A stretch of DNA of 64,000 bases. Origin: Micavibrio sp964400125 (lineage in GTDB: Bacteria; Pseudomonadota; Alphaproteobacteria; Micavibrionales; Micavibrionaceae). Numbering within the stretch: the stretch's first letter is position 1; the number at the start of each line of letters is the position of its first letter. Under the pieces are notes generated by a model, which did not search any database, had not been told where the DNA came from, and saw only the letters and a list, made by a program, of their open reading frames with translations. Where the stretch lies: the NCBI GenBank assembly GCA_964400125.1, contig CAYNSR010000011.1:1-64000 (forward strand). The letters are read 5' to 3'. Of this stretch, positions 24,831-34,062 are shown piece by piece. The position numbers and the translations under genes were made by a program.

Positions 24831-25315
24831 GGTTGTGCTTTCAGACAATCGGTCAGATGGGTAAGGGCGGCGTTGACGGTTTGTTCGCGGACCCCATTGC
24901 GGTCGCCCGTGAAATGATGCGCGGCCACTTCAACCGGGCCGCCGCGCAGGCCCCAGCCGATGTAAACAAGGCCCACGGGTTTTTCCGGCGTCCCGCCAGC
25001 CGGGCCTGCGATCCCGGTCACGGACAGGGCCATGTCGGCCAGACTATGGGTAAGGGTTCCTTGCACCATGGCGGCGGCGCATTCACGGCTCACTGCACCG
25101 TTTTTGTCCAGAATTTCATGGGTCACGCCGAGCAGATTATGCTTTGATTCATTGGAGTAAGCGATAAATCCTCGTTCAAAAACAAAGGATGCGCCGGGGC
25201 GGTCCGTGATCGCGGCAGCAACCAGCCCGCCAGTACAGGATTCCGCCGTCGCCAGCATCATGCCGCGTTTGTTTAGTTCGTTCGCCAGTTTTTCAACGAA
25301 ATCTTCTGTCTTCAT
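24827..25315 (-). CDS. pncC: Nicotinamide-nucleotide amidohydrolase PncC (CinA C-terminal domain)
   Basis: The stand-alone CinA C-terminal domain has 162 residues. It has ATAESCTGGLVAAAITDRPGA at the active site, AYSNESKHNLLGV, and SVTGIAGPAGGTPEKPVG. The family deamidates nicotinamide mononucleotide in NAD recycling. The order pncC-pgpA-ispDF near ratA and lipA is conserved in alphaproteobacteria. A palindromic element fills the 119 bp between it and pgpA. Confidence 0.92.
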   Translation of the reverse strand: MKTEDFVEKLANELNKRGMMLATAESCTGGLVAAAITDRPGASFVFERGFIAYSNESKHNLLGVTHEILDKNGAVSRECAAAMVQGTLTHSLADMALSVTGIAGPAGGTPEKPVGLVYIGWGLRGGPVEVAAHHFTGDRNGVREQTVNAALTHLTDCLKAQP

Positions 25316-25326
25316 TTTATCACGCC

Positions 25327-25439
25327 AATAATTTATATAATTTGGTTACAGTATACTTAATTATTCACCTTCTACAGATTGTTTCTTCGCTGTGTAGTAG
25401 AATAATTAAGTATACTGTAACCAAATTATACAAATTATT
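25327..25439. repeat. AT-rich palindromic element, copy 1
   Basis: The inverted arms 25327-25366 and 25400-25439 pair over 40 bp with one mismatch, around a 33 nt loop. The inner arm holds the family core GTTACAGTATACTTAATTAT. The outer 18 or so bases are not found in the other copies but still pair with each other. The outer right arm includes the pgpA stop codon. Confidence 0.9.
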
Positions 25440-25920
25440 CCCACCAGAGTTGAAGTCCCCACAAGCACAAAGCTGCGAGAATTCCCGCAGCCACATCGTC
25501 CAGCATAACTCCCCAGGCCCCGGGAATTTTCTGGTCGAAATAGCCTATCGGCCATGGCTTCCAGACATCAAAGATGCGGAACAGGATCAGGGCCAAAATC
25601 ACAGAAATCGGGCTCAAGGCCGCAGGAATCAAGGCAATCCACTGGCCGACGACCTCATCAATGACCACAATCTGCGGGTCAGAATCGTCGCCTGACATGG
25701 TCAGAACCTGCCGCGTTGCCCAGATTCCGATAAAAAACAGGGTGATAGCAGCCAATGCTAGCACAACAGGTGAGCAAAATACTAGGAAAAATATCCCAAA
25801 CGGTAAAGCTCCCACAGATCCCCAGGTTCCGGGACCCGGACGCATCAACCCGCAGCCAAACCATGTCGCGAGCAGGGTGGAGGGGGATTTGAAATTGAGG
25901 TTAGCGGGAATTTTGAACAT
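25435..25920 (-). CDS. pgpA: Phosphatidylglycerophosphatase A
   Basis: This enzyme dephosphorylates phosphatidylglycerophosphate in phosphatidylglycerol synthesis at the inner membrane. The 161-residue protein has the family motifs GPGTWGSVGALPFG near the N-terminus and DPQIVVIDEVVGQWIAL in the middle, with three to four membrane helices (FFLVFCSPVVLALAAITLFF among them). Its stop codon lies in the outer arm of a palindromic element. Confidence 0.93.
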   Translation of the reverse strand: MFKIPANLNFKSPSTLLATWFGCGLMRPGPGTWGSVGALPFGIFFLVFCSPVVLALAAITLFFIGIWATRQVLTMSGDDSDPQIVVIDEVVGQWIALIPAALSPISVILALILFRIFDVWKPWPIGYFDQKIPGAWGVMLDDVAAGILAALCLWGLQLWWE

Positions 25921-26016
25921 GGGGGATTCTAGCGTGAAGGCACTAAGACATGAAGGGATAAATTTATTAACATATGCAAAAGGATTGGAGCTTCTAAACG
26001 CGTTTCATTGCGAATG

Positions 26017-26493
26017 CTATTTCACATCAGGACAGAATTTCTCTGTTTGCTTATTCATATAATTTATTGCGTCTCCAAAACCGTCAAAAAGGCGGGTTGC
26101 AACAGCATTATGAACTTTTGCCGTAATTTCCTCACTTGTTCCAAGTACAGGACCGTCCTGATTATCGATGCGGTATTGAAGGCTGCCACGCTTGTCCATA
26201 TCTTTCACAATATTCTTAATCCAATTTTCGCGGGATTGGGCATCCTGCGGCAAGGAATACAAGGCTCCGTCACAGGCAATATCTCTGAATTTTTCGGCAC
26301 CCTGAATGTTGTTGCGAACAAGAAATTTACCCAGACGCTGACTATAAACAGCATCTGTTTTTCCGATATCCCGGCCCATATATATTCCCCGGGCGGTCAC
26401 AACAATTTCATTGGCGGATGGCTTCGGAGACTCAGGCTGTGCCTGTGCCACTAATCCAGTCGATAGCAAAAATGCAGCTACTAAGGTTTTCAT
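26017..26493 (-). CDS. Exported hypothetical protein
   Basis: The 158-residue protein starts at MKTLVAAFLLSTGLVAQAQ, a signal peptide, preceded by a weak ribosome site. An in-frame ATG 63 bases upstream would place a non-signal sequence in front. The mature part has two Cys (DIACDGAL and KFCPDVK) that could pair in the periplasm. It also has YSQRLGKFLVRNNI and VATRLFDGFGDAINYM. I recognise no family. It lies between pgpA and ispDF on the same strand. Confidence 0.55.
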   Translation of the reverse strand: MKTLVAAFLLSTGLVAQAQPESPKPSANEIVVTARGIYMGRDIGKTDAVYSQRLGKFLVRNNIQGAEKFRDIACDGALYSLPQDAQSRENWIKNIVKDMDKRGSLQYRIDNQDGPVLGTSEEITAKVHNAVATRLFDGFGDAINYMNKQTEKFCPDVK

Positions 26494-26579
26494 TCCTATT
26501 TTTTCCCATAATTTAATTTTACAAGGGAAGATTGCATAGCGCATAATGTCGTGCAAGCAAAATTATTGTAAGCAGGCGT

Positions 26580-27767
26580 TTAAGATGATCCAAAAAGCTG
26601 CACAGTTGCCAGAGCCTGCGCCGCGATACCTTCGCCGCGGCCTGTGAACCCCAGTTTTTCGGTTGTGGTGGCTTTGATGCTGATGCGATCGGGGGGCAGG
26701 CCCGTGATTTTGGCGATAGCCTGCTGCATCGCGTCACGGTAGGGGCCGACTTTGGGGGATTCACACATAAAAGTGAGATCAATCAAGTTGATAACGGCAT
26801 TTTTTTCATGCAACAGTTTCACCGCATATGACAGGAAAATGCTGCTGTCTGCGCCCCTCCATTGCGGGTCTGACGGGGGGAAGTGCGTGCCGATATCCCC
26901 GGCGGCGATGGTCGCAAGGAGTGCATCGGTCACGGCATGCAGGCCCACATCGGCGTCGGAATGTCCGGCAAGGCCGCAGGGGTGGGGAATGGCCACCCCG
27001 CCCAGCATGACGGGGCCGGGTTTGCCGGGGTCAAAGGCGTGAACATCGAAGCCGAGACCAGTGCGGGTTTCCGTTGCGTGGGTCATGATCTGCCTTGCCA
27101 GTAAAAGATCGTCTGCGGTGGTGATTTTAAAATTCCGGCGATTGCCGGGGACGAGCGCGACAGGGTGGCCGAAGGCTTCGACCAATCCGGCATCGTCGGT
27201 AAAACGGTCATCCTGCCGGAATTTGTCATGCGCGGCGTGGAGGATTCCGGCCCTGAAGCCCTGCGGCGTTTGGACCGCCCATAACCCGTCCCTGTCGACG
27301 ATGCCCCCGTCGGTTTTCCGGAGTGTATCGATCACCGGGACGGCCAGCGTCGCGGCCCCGGATTCCGCCACTGTCCGGGCGACGGATTCTATTTCCGCAA
27401 CGGTGACAAAAGGGCGGGCCGCATCGTGAATCAGAATGATTTCTTCTGGTTCGACATGACCAATGGCCATTAACCCGTTGAAAACACTTTCTTTTCTTGA
27501 TGCTCCCGCCGAGGCGGGTGGTGTCAGGCGCGCCGTTTGCACCGTGTCATGATACAAAGCTGCGTGGGATGGATCGCAAACGAGTTGCAAACGGAATAAA
27601 GTCTTGCACAAGAAAAACGTTTGAATAGATTGTTCCAGAATAGAAACATTACCAATTTTTTGGTATTGCTTCGGCGTTTCACCCCCCAGGCGCGTACCGC
27701 TGCCGCCCGCGACGAGAATGACGGAAAATGGGGGGCATGAGGGATGATGAGGGGCGTTGTTTGTCAT
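26580..27767 (-). CDS. ispDF: Bifunctional IspD/IspF isoprenoid biosynthesis enzyme
   Basis: This fusion catalyses two steps of the methylerythritol phosphate pathway. Residues 1 to about 230 are the IspD cytidylyltransferase (VILVAGGSGTRLGGETPKQY, IHDAARPFV). Residues about 235-395 are the IspF cyclodiphosphate synthase (GLGFDVHAF, GLAGHSDADVGLHAVTDALL, IKATTTEKLGFTGRGEG). The fusion is typical of alphaproteobacteria and epsilonproteobacteria. It is divergent from ntrY; a palindromic element lies between them. Confidence 0.95.
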   Translation of the reverse strand: MTNNAPHHPSCPPFSVILVAGGSGTRLGGETPKQYQKIGNVSILEQSIQTFFLCKTLFRLQLVCDPSHAALYHDTVQTARLTPPASAGASRKESVFNGLMAIGHVEPEEIILIHDAARPFVTVAEIESVARTVAESGAATLAVPVIDTLRKTDGGIVDRDGLWAVQTPQGFRAGILHAAHDKFRQDDRFTDDAGLVEAFGHPVALVPGNRRNFKITTADDLLLARQIMTHATETRTGLGFDVHAFDPGKPGPVMLGGVAIPHPCGLAGHSDADVGLHAVTDALLATIAAGDIGTHFPPSDPQWRGADSSIFLSYAVKLLHEKNAVINLIDLTFMCESPKVGPYRDAMQQAIAKITGLPPDRISIKATTTEKLGFTGRGEGIAAQALATVQLFGSS

Positions 27768-27819
27768 GATGGTGTTTTAAACCAGAGTTGGTGGAAATTC
27801 GAGTTTTATGTTTGGGTTC

Positions 27820-27935
27820 GAGTTTTGAAAAAAGTTTTAGTTACAGTATACTTAATTATAATCACCCCAGCGGACAACCTTGACGGTAAGGGAATATAAT
27901 TAAGTATACTGCAACTAAAACTTTTTTCAAAACTC
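27820..27935. repeat. AT-rich palindromic element, copy 2
   Basis: The arms 27820-27860 and 27895-27935 pair over 41 bp with one mismatch, around a 34 nt loop. The core GTTACAGTATACTTAATTAT is as in copy 1 (one base differs in the right arm). The outer 20 bases (GAGTTTTGAAAAAAGTTTTA) are unique to this locus yet fully self-complementary. It fills the ispDF-ntrY divergent gap. Confidence 0.9.
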
Positions 27936-28026
27936 ACTACATTTCGTTGCATTTCTGCAACAGTTTTCGTGATTTTGGTGGGGGAATCCGCTATAACAAG
28001 AGCCTTGCCCGAAAGGGGGTCTTGAT

Positions 28027-30306
28027 TTGCGCCGTGTTCGATCTCTCACCATACGCAGTATGATTCCGTTGTCGGTGCGCCGGTATATTCCGCGCTTTCC
28101 GGCACGGGTGAATCAGCGTTTGCGCCGGGCGATGGCGTTTGTCCTCATTATTGCGGCGCTAGTCAGCGGCATTGCCACTTATGCGGCCCTGACGGATACA
28201 CCGCCCTTCGGCAAGGATACCAGAACCATATTATGGTTGCTGAATATCGACCTGATTATCCTGCTGGTGCTGGTGGCGCTCGTGGCGCAGCGCATGGTCG
28301 GGTTGTGGAGCGGAATGAAGCAGGGGCAGGCAGGGTCGAAGCTGCATGTGCGGCTGGTGTATATTTTCAGCCTGTTGGCGGTGACGCCCGCGATTATTAT
28401 GACTATTTTCTCGGCGCTGTTTTTCCATTTCGGATTGCAAGGCTGGTTCAGTGATAAAATCCATAATGCCATCAGCCAGTCGGAAGCCTTTGCCGAGGCC
28501 TATATGGAAGAACACCAGCAGGTCATCAAGGCCGATTTGCTGGCCATGGCCAACGATCTCGACCGGTCGGCGGAATCGCTGATCGACAGCCCGAAGGAAT
28601 TTGAAAAATTCCTGCAAACCCAGTCCTTCCTGCGCAATTTTTCAGAAGCCATTATTTTTGACGGCGACGGACAGATGAAAATTTCCGTCGGGCTGGCATT
28701 GGCCATGGCCTTCGACGATCTGCCGCAACTGGCGATGGAACAGGCCAGTCTGGGCGAGGTGGTCATGTTGAGCACGACCGGGGACGAGCGCATTCGCGCC
28801 CTGGTTCGGCTCAATAATTATACGGATAGCTACCTGTTCGTCGGGCGCATGGTCGATCCGCTGGTGCGCGAACGTCTGGATGCGACGATCCGGGCGGTGC
28901 AGGAATATGACGAACTGGAGGCGCAGCGTTCCGGTTTGCAGGTCAAGATGGTGATTATTTTCGTTATCGTCGCGCTGCTGCTGCTTTTTGCCGCGATCTG
29001 GTTCGGGTTGATGCTGGCGCGGCAACTGGCCAGCCCGATTTCGGGACTGATTACCGCCGCCGACCGCGTGCGCGCGGGGGATCTGACTGCACGGGTTTCT
29101 GAACGCGATGCGATTGATGAATTCGAAGTGCTGGCCCGGGCCTTCAACCGCATGACCATCCAGATCGAGGATCAGCGGACGGAACTGATCGAAACCAACC
29201 GCCAGCTCGACCGTCGCCGCAGATTCACGGAAACCGTTCTGGCGGGTGTTTCCTCGGGCGTGGTCGGTCTGGATCAGGCGGGGAAAATCACGCTGGTGAA
29301 TTCATCGGCGGCGCAGTTGCTGCAACGTGAATCATCCGCGCTGAACGGGCAGCCCGTTGCCGGGATCGTGCCGGATCTGCAACCCTTGCTGGATCAGGCG
29401 CATCTGAAGCCGGGGAAGATTACGCAAGGGGAAATTCTTTACGATCCGCGAGACGGTTCCCGCCGCACCTTGCTGGTCCGGATTGCCATCGAACTGGTCG
29501 GGGATCAGGACACCGGCGCCGTTTTGACCTTTGACGATATCACCGAGTTGCAATCGGCGCAGCGCAAGGCCGCATGGGCCGATGTGGCGCGGCGAATCGC
29601 CCACGAAATCAAAAATCCGCTGACCCCGATCCAGCTTTCCGCCGAAAGGCTGAAGCGTAAATACCTGAAGCAGATTACCGACGACCCGGATACATTTGCG
29701 CAATGCACCGACACGATCATTCATCATGTCGGTGATATCGGACGCATGGTCAATGAATTTTCCGCCTTTGCGCGCATGCCCGAAGCCGTCATGCAGCATG
29801 AAAATCTCAGTGCGATTCTGCGCGACATTGTTGTGCTGGAACAACAGGCGCACCCATCGGTCGGGTTGCATATCCACACCCCGGGACAGGGGGTATTGCC
29901 GGTCTTCGCCCATGTCGATGCGCGGCAGGTGCGGCAGGCCCTGACCAATGTGATCCAGAATGCGATTGACGCGCTGGAGGAAGGCGGGACGGGGGATGGC
30001 CGGGTTACGGTAAGCATTCTGCCCGATTCGGTGCGCAATCAGGTGGCGGTCGTCGTCAACGATAACGGCCCCGGATTTCCCCGCGATGAAGATCTGAACC
30101 GTTTGCTGGAACCCTATGTTACCCACAAGACAAAGGGGACGGGGCTGGGCCTTGCGATCGTGAAAAAGATCATGGACGATCACAAGGGGCGGATTATTCT
30201 CGGGGCTCCGGAATGGTTGCGGGAGAAAAAGGAATGGAGCGATCTGGGCGGGGGGTGCGTCGTTTTGACGTTTCCGCTGGAACGGATCGAGGCTTTGGCC
30301 GGGTAA
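28027..30306 (+). CDS. ntrY: NtrY, membrane sensor histidine kinase
   Basis: This 759-residue kinase pairs with NtrX. Three membrane helices lie near the N-terminus (AFVLIIAALVSGIATYA; LWLLNIDLIILLVLVALVA; LVYIFSLLAVTPAIIMTIF), then a periplasmic domain and a fourth helix around 315-335 (VIIFVIVALLLLFAAIWFGL). HAMP, PAS, HisKA (RRIAHEIKNPLTPIQLSAERL) and HATPase (NDNGPGFP, TKGTGLGLAIV) domains follow. The start is TTG 28027; ATG 28060 is possible. The usual upstream partners ntrB and ntrC are absent here. Confidence 0.94.
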   Translation: MRRVRSLTIRSMIPLSVRRYIPRFPARVNQRLRRAMAFVLIIAALVSGIATYAALTDTPPFGKDTRTILWLLNIDLIILLVLVALVAQRMVGLWSGMKQGQAGSKLHVRLVYIFSLLAVTPAIIMTIFSALFFHFGLQGWFSDKIHNAISQSEAFAEAYMEEHQQVIKADLLAMANDLDRSAESLIDSPKEFEKFLQTQSFLRNFSEAIIFDGDGQMKISVGLALAMAFDDLPQLAMEQASLGEVVMLSTTGDERIRALVRLNNYTDSYLFVGRMVDPLVRERLDATIRAVQEYDELEAQRSGLQVKMVIIFVIVALLLLFAAIWFGLMLARQLASPISGLITAADRVRAGDLTARVSERDAIDEFEVLARAFNRMTIQIEDQRTELIETNRQLDRRRRFTETVLAGVSSGVVGLDQAGKITLVNSSAAQLLQRESSALNGQPVAGIVPDLQPLLDQAHLKPGKITQGEILYDPRDGSRRTLLVRIAIELVGDQDTGAVLTFDDITELQSAQRKAAWADVARRIAHEIKNPLTPIQLSAERLKRKYLKQITDDPDTFAQCTDTIIHHVGDIGRMVNEFSAFARMPEAVMQHENLSAILRDIVVLEQQAHPSVGLHIHTPGQGVLPVFAHVDARQVRQALTNVIQNAIDALEEGGTGDGRVTVSILPDSVRNQVAVVVNDNGPGFPRDEDLNRLLEPYVTHKTKGTGLGLAIVKKIMDDHKGRIILGAPEWLREKKEWSDLGGGCVVLTFPLERIEALAG

Positions 30307-30335
30307 CATGACGTTGATGATTAGAGGGGCATAAA

Positions 30336-31757
30336 ATGACCATAGATATTCTTGTCGTCGATGATGAAGAAGATATTCGCCGCCTGATTCAGGGAATTCT
30401 GGAAGATGAGGGCTACGCCGTGCGGCAAGCCGCATCGCCGGAGCAAGCCTATGCGCAGATCGCGGAGAAGGTTCCGGCGCTGGCGATTCTGGACATATGG
30501 CTCAAGCATGGCGATGAAGATGGCCTGAAGATTCTCAGCCGATTGAAGGAAGATCATCCGCTGGTTCCGGTGCTGATGATTAGCGGGCATGGTACTATTG
30601 AAACCGCCGTCAATGCGATCAAGATGGGGGCTTATGACTTTATCGAAAAACCGTTCAAGACGGATCGTCTGCTGCTGATGATTTCGCGTGCGCTGGAAAA
30701 CGCGCAGTTGAAGCGGGAGAATATGGCCCTGCGCCAGCGTCAGGAAAGTCCGATGGAACTGACCGGGGAATCGGAGGCCATTGCGGGGCTGAAACAAATT
30801 CTGGACCGGGTCGGGCCAACCAATAGCCGCGTTCTGATTACCGGTGAACCGGGAACGGGAAAGGATCTGGCGGCGCGGGTGATTCACCGGATGTCATCGC
30901 GCAGCAGCGGACCCTTCATGATGCTGAACTGTGCGACTCTCCTGCCGGAACGGCTGGAGGTTGAGTTGTTTGGATCGGTCGATGGCATTCACGGCGAGCC
31001 GGGCAAGACCGGGGTGCTGGAACAGGCGCATGGCGGCACATTGCTTCTGGATGAGGTCGCGGACATGCCGCTTGAGACACAGGGAAAAATCGTCCGTGTC
31101 CTTCAGGAGCAAAAATTCACCCGCGTTGGCGGCAAGGAAACGGTTCAGGTCGATGTCCGTATTCTGGCATCCACCAACCGCGATCTGGCGCAGGAAATGG
31201 AACAGGGAAATTTCCGGCAGGATCTTTTTTACCGTTTGAATGTCGTTCCTATCCGTATGCCGTCCTTGCGGGAACGTCTCGACGACCTGCCTGCGCTGGC
31301 GGATTATTTCCTGCGTCAGTACGCGGCGCAAAACGGCGTTCCGATTCGCAGCTTCGCGCCCGTGGCGCTGGCCGCGATGCAGGCTTATGACTGGCCGGGC
31401 AATGTGCGCCAGCTTCGCAATGCCATTGAATGGATCATGATTATGAATGGCCCGGGGGATGCCCCGATACTGGAAGATCACCTGCCGCCGGAAATCACCG
31501 GGAAGGGGTGCGGCGATTCCCGGTCGCGCGGGCTGGATACAGAACTGGTTCTCCTGCCGTTGCGCGAAGCACGGGAAAAATTTGAAAAAGACTATCTGGA
31601 GGCCCAGTTCAGGCGCTTTCAGGGGAATGTTTCCAAAACATCCCAATTTGTCGGCATGGAACGCTCTGCCCTGCACCGCAAGCTGAAATCCCTTGGCATT
31701 TCTTCCGGCGACAAGCAAAATGACAGCGACGACCCACACCAGAAGAAATTCGCCTGA
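30336..31757 (+). CDS. ntrX: NtrX, response regulator with AAA+ domain
   Basis: The 473-residue protein has a receiver domain with Asp53 (AILDIWL), an AAA+ ATPase domain (Walker A GEPGTGKD, Walker B GGTLLLDEVADMP) and a Fis-type C-terminal helix-turn-helix (FQGNVSKTSQFVGMERSALHRKL). The GAFTGA loop that sigma-54 activators use is missing: ELFGS runs straight to GEPGKTGVLEQAHGG. This fits NtrX proteins that act without sigma-54. It follows ntrY by 29 bases. Confidence 0.94.
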   Translation: MTIDILVVDDEEDIRRLIQGILEDEGYAVRQAASPEQAYAQIAEKVPALAILDIWLKHGDEDGLKILSRLKEDHPLVPVLMISGHGTIETAVNAIKMGAYDFIEKPFKTDRLLLMISRALENAQLKRENMALRQRQESPMELTGESEAIAGLKQILDRVGPTNSRVLITGEPGTGKDLAARVIHRMSSRSSGPFMMLNCATLLPERLEVELFGSVDGIHGEPGKTGVLEQAHGGTLLLDEVADMPLETQGKIVRVLQEQKFTRVGGKETVQVDVRILASTNRDLAQEMEQGNFRQDLFYRLNVVPIRMPSLRERLDDLPALADYFLRQYAAQNGVPIRSFAPVALAAMQAYDWPGNVRQLRNAIEWIMIMNGPGDAPILEDHLPPEITGKGCGDSRSRGLDTELVLLPLREAREKFEKDYLEAQFRRFQGNVSKTSQFVGMERSALHRKLKSLGISSGDKQNDSDDPHQKKFA

Positions 31758-31771
31758 AGGAAAACCGATTT

Positions 31772-33154
31772 ATGCGCGTAATCATCTGCGGCGCCGGCCA
31801 GGTAGGTTTTAGCATTGCCGCTTACCTCTCACGGGAAGACAATGATGTCACCGTCATCGACATCAACCCCGATCTGGTGGGGCAGGTGAACAATACGCTT
31901 GACGCCAACGGTATCGTCGGCCATGCGTCGAACCCCGAAATTCTGGATCTGGCCGGGGCGCGGGATGCGGATTTGCTGATTGCCGTGACATATTCCGATG
32001 AGGTGAATATGGTCGCCTGTCAGGTTGGTCATTCCCTGTTCAATATTCCCAAGAAAATTGCGCGCATCCGCGAACAGGCCTATCTGAACCCGGCCTGGGC
32101 GAATTTGTTCAGCCGCGCGCATTTGCCGATCGACGTTATTATTTCTCCGGAAAAAGAGACGGCGCTGGCGATATACCAGCGCCTGCGCGTTCCGGGCACG
32201 ACGAATGTCGTGCCGCTGGCGGACGGGAAGGTGCATCTTGTTGGGGTTGTGTGCGGCGAGAATTGCCCCATCGTGCATACGCCGTTGCGCCAGATTGCGG
32301 CGTTGTTTCCGACTCTGTCGATCAAGATCGCGGGGATCATCCGTCCCGGCGCTAAACCGGCGCTGGCCAAACCGGACGACCAGATTCTGGTCGGGGACGA
32401 AGTTTATTTCTTTACCGATACGCGCCACCTGCAACGGGCTTTGGCCGCGTTTGGTCATGAAGAGCAGGAAGCGCACCATGTCGCGATTTTAGGCGGTGGG
32501 AATATCGGGCTCTACCTGACCCGTCTGTTGCAGGTGGAGTTGGGGAACAATGTCCATATCAAGGTGATCGAACATGACCTCGCCCGCGCCTTGTCCCTGA
32601 GCGAGAGATTGAAAGGGGTCACGGTGTTGCATGGTGACGGGCTCGACCCGAAAACCCTCGATGACGCCGATATCCAGAATACGGAGACTGTCGTTACCGT
32701 CACCAATGACGACGAAACAAATATTCTTTCAGCGCTGTTGTCGAAACAGCACGGCGCAAAGCGGGTCATCTCACTGGTCAACAAGGTCAGTTATACGCCG
32801 TTGATTCGCATGATGGGGATTGATGCCATCGTGTCGCCGCGCACCATTACCGTTTCAAGCATTATGAAGCATGTCCGGCGCGGACGAATCAAGGCGCTGC
32901 ATTCCCTGCGCGAAGGGTTTGCCGAAGTCATCGAGGCGGAAGTGTCGGATACATCGAGTATTGCCAATCTGGAAATCGGCAGCCTGAAGCTGCCCCGTGA
33001 TGTTCTGATCGGCGCGATTGTGCGCGATAACAAGGTTTTGATGCCGGACCCGGATGTAACCATCCGCCCCGGCGACCACGTTATCGTTCTGGCCGAACAA
33101 TCGCAGGCGCGCAAAGTTGAAAAAATGTTCCTTGTCCATGTGGATTTATTCTAA
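31772..33154 (+). CDS. trkA: TrkA, NAD-binding regulatory subunit of potassium uptake
   Basis: The 460-residue cytoplasmic protein has two RCK modules: Rossmann motif MRVIICGAGQVGFSIAAYL at the start and VAILGGGNIGLYLTRLL at about residue 236, each with a TrkA-C part. It gates the TrkH/TrkG channel, which is not in this window. It stands in the standard ntrYX-trkA run, and its stop overlaps the next start (TAATG). Confidence 0.95.
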   Translation: MRVIICGAGQVGFSIAAYLSREDNDVTVIDINPDLVGQVNNTLDANGIVGHASNPEILDLAGARDADLLIAVTYSDEVNMVACQVGHSLFNIPKKIARIREQAYLNPAWANLFSRAHLPIDVIISPEKETALAIYQRLRVPGTTNVVPLADGKVHLVGVVCGENCPIVHTPLRQIAALFPTLSIKIAGIIRPGAKPALAKPDDQILVGDEVYFFTDTRHLQRALAAFGHEEQEAHHVAILGGGNIGLYLTRLLQVELGNNVHIKVIEHDLARALSLSERLKGVTVLHGDGLDPKTLDDADIQNTETVVTVTNDDETNILSALLSKQHGAKRVISLVNKVSYTPLIRMMGIDAIVSPRTITVSSIMKHVRRGRIKALHSLREGFAEVIEAEVSDTSSIANLEIGSLKLPRDVLIGAIVRDNKVLMPDPDVTIRPGDHVIVLAEQSQARKVEKMFLVHVDLF

Positions 33155-34062
33155 TGCCGCGTTTTTCTTTTGTGAACGGTTCCTACCTGCCGCACGGCGA
33201 TGCCACTGTCCATATAGAAGACAGGGGATTCCAGTTTGCGGACGGGGTATATGAAGTCGTCGCCTGCATTGATGGCAGGCTGGCGGATGAACAGGGTCAT
33301 CTTGATCGTCTGGAACGTTCATGCTCAGAATTGTCGATCCCGATGCCGGTCGCGCGGCGGAGCCTGCAATTTATCATGCGGGAATTGTTGCGACGCAATC
33401 GCCTGAAAAACGCCAGCGTCTATATTCAGGTCACAAGGGGGGTCGCCAAACGCGATTTTCCATTCCCTGAGGATACGCCCGCATCCCTGATCCTGACGGC
33501 AAGGCCGTTCCGGTTCGATAACAATGCCCGGGTGCTGCGCGGTGGTGCTGCCGTGACCGTGCCCGATATTCGCTGGAAACGCCGTGATATCAAAAGCACC
33601 GGGTTGCTGGCGCAAGTTCTGGCCAAGCAAGAAGCCGTCGAAGCGGGCGCGTATGAAGCATGGATGGTGGATGACGAGGGCTATATCACCGAAGGGTCAT
33701 CCAGCAATGCGTGGATCGTCACGAAGGACGGAAAACTGGTCACGCGCCATGCCACCACCGACATTTTGCGCGGCGTGACCCGGACGGCCCTTGAAAAAAT
33801 TTGTGCCGGATTGCACATGAAGATAGAGGAACGCCCGTTCAGCGTTCAGGAATCCTATGACGCAATTGAGGCTTTCAATACCAGTGCCGTGGCGCTGGTC
33901 GTGCCGATTGTCAGTATCGACGGACATGTGATCGGCACGGGAGAACCGGGACCGGTGGCGCGGCAGCTCTATGCCGAATATCGCGCCTACGCCGCCGGGG
34001 AGCGCGGAGAATCGGTTTCATGGACGGCGGATATAGAGGAAAATACCGGGGTGGAAAGATGA
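33154..34062 (+). CDS. dat: D-amino-acid aminotransferase (D-alanine transaminase type)
   Basis: This 302-residue class IV aminotransferase needs pyridoxal phosphate. It opens FVNGSYLPHGDATVHIEDRGFQF as in D-amino-acid transaminases. The catalytic lysine is in RRDIKSTGLLAQVLAK, and the cofactor-contact region is EGSSSNAWIV. The likely product use is D-amino acids for peptidoglycan. It is coupled to trkA by TAATG and to the HAD gene by ATGA. Confidence 0.9.
   Translation: MPRFSFVNGSYLPHGDATVHIEDRGFQFADGVYEVVACIDGRLADEQGHLDRLERSCSELSIPMPVARRSLQFIMRELLRRNRLKNASVYIQVTRGVAKRDFPFPEDTPASLILTARPFRFDNNARVLRGGAAVTVPDIRWKRRDIKSTGLLAQVLAKQEAVEAGAYEAWMVDDEGYITEGSSSNAWIVTKDGKLVTRHATTDILRGVTRTALEKICAGLHMKIEERPFSVQESYDAIEAFNTSAVALVVPIVSIDGHVIGTGEPGPVARQLYAEYRAYAAGERGESVSWTADIEENTGVER

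Noticed and set aside
25342..25695. Plus-strand ORF starting in palindrome copy 1
   Set aside because: It begins in the repeat and runs antisense to pgpA. The residues look random.
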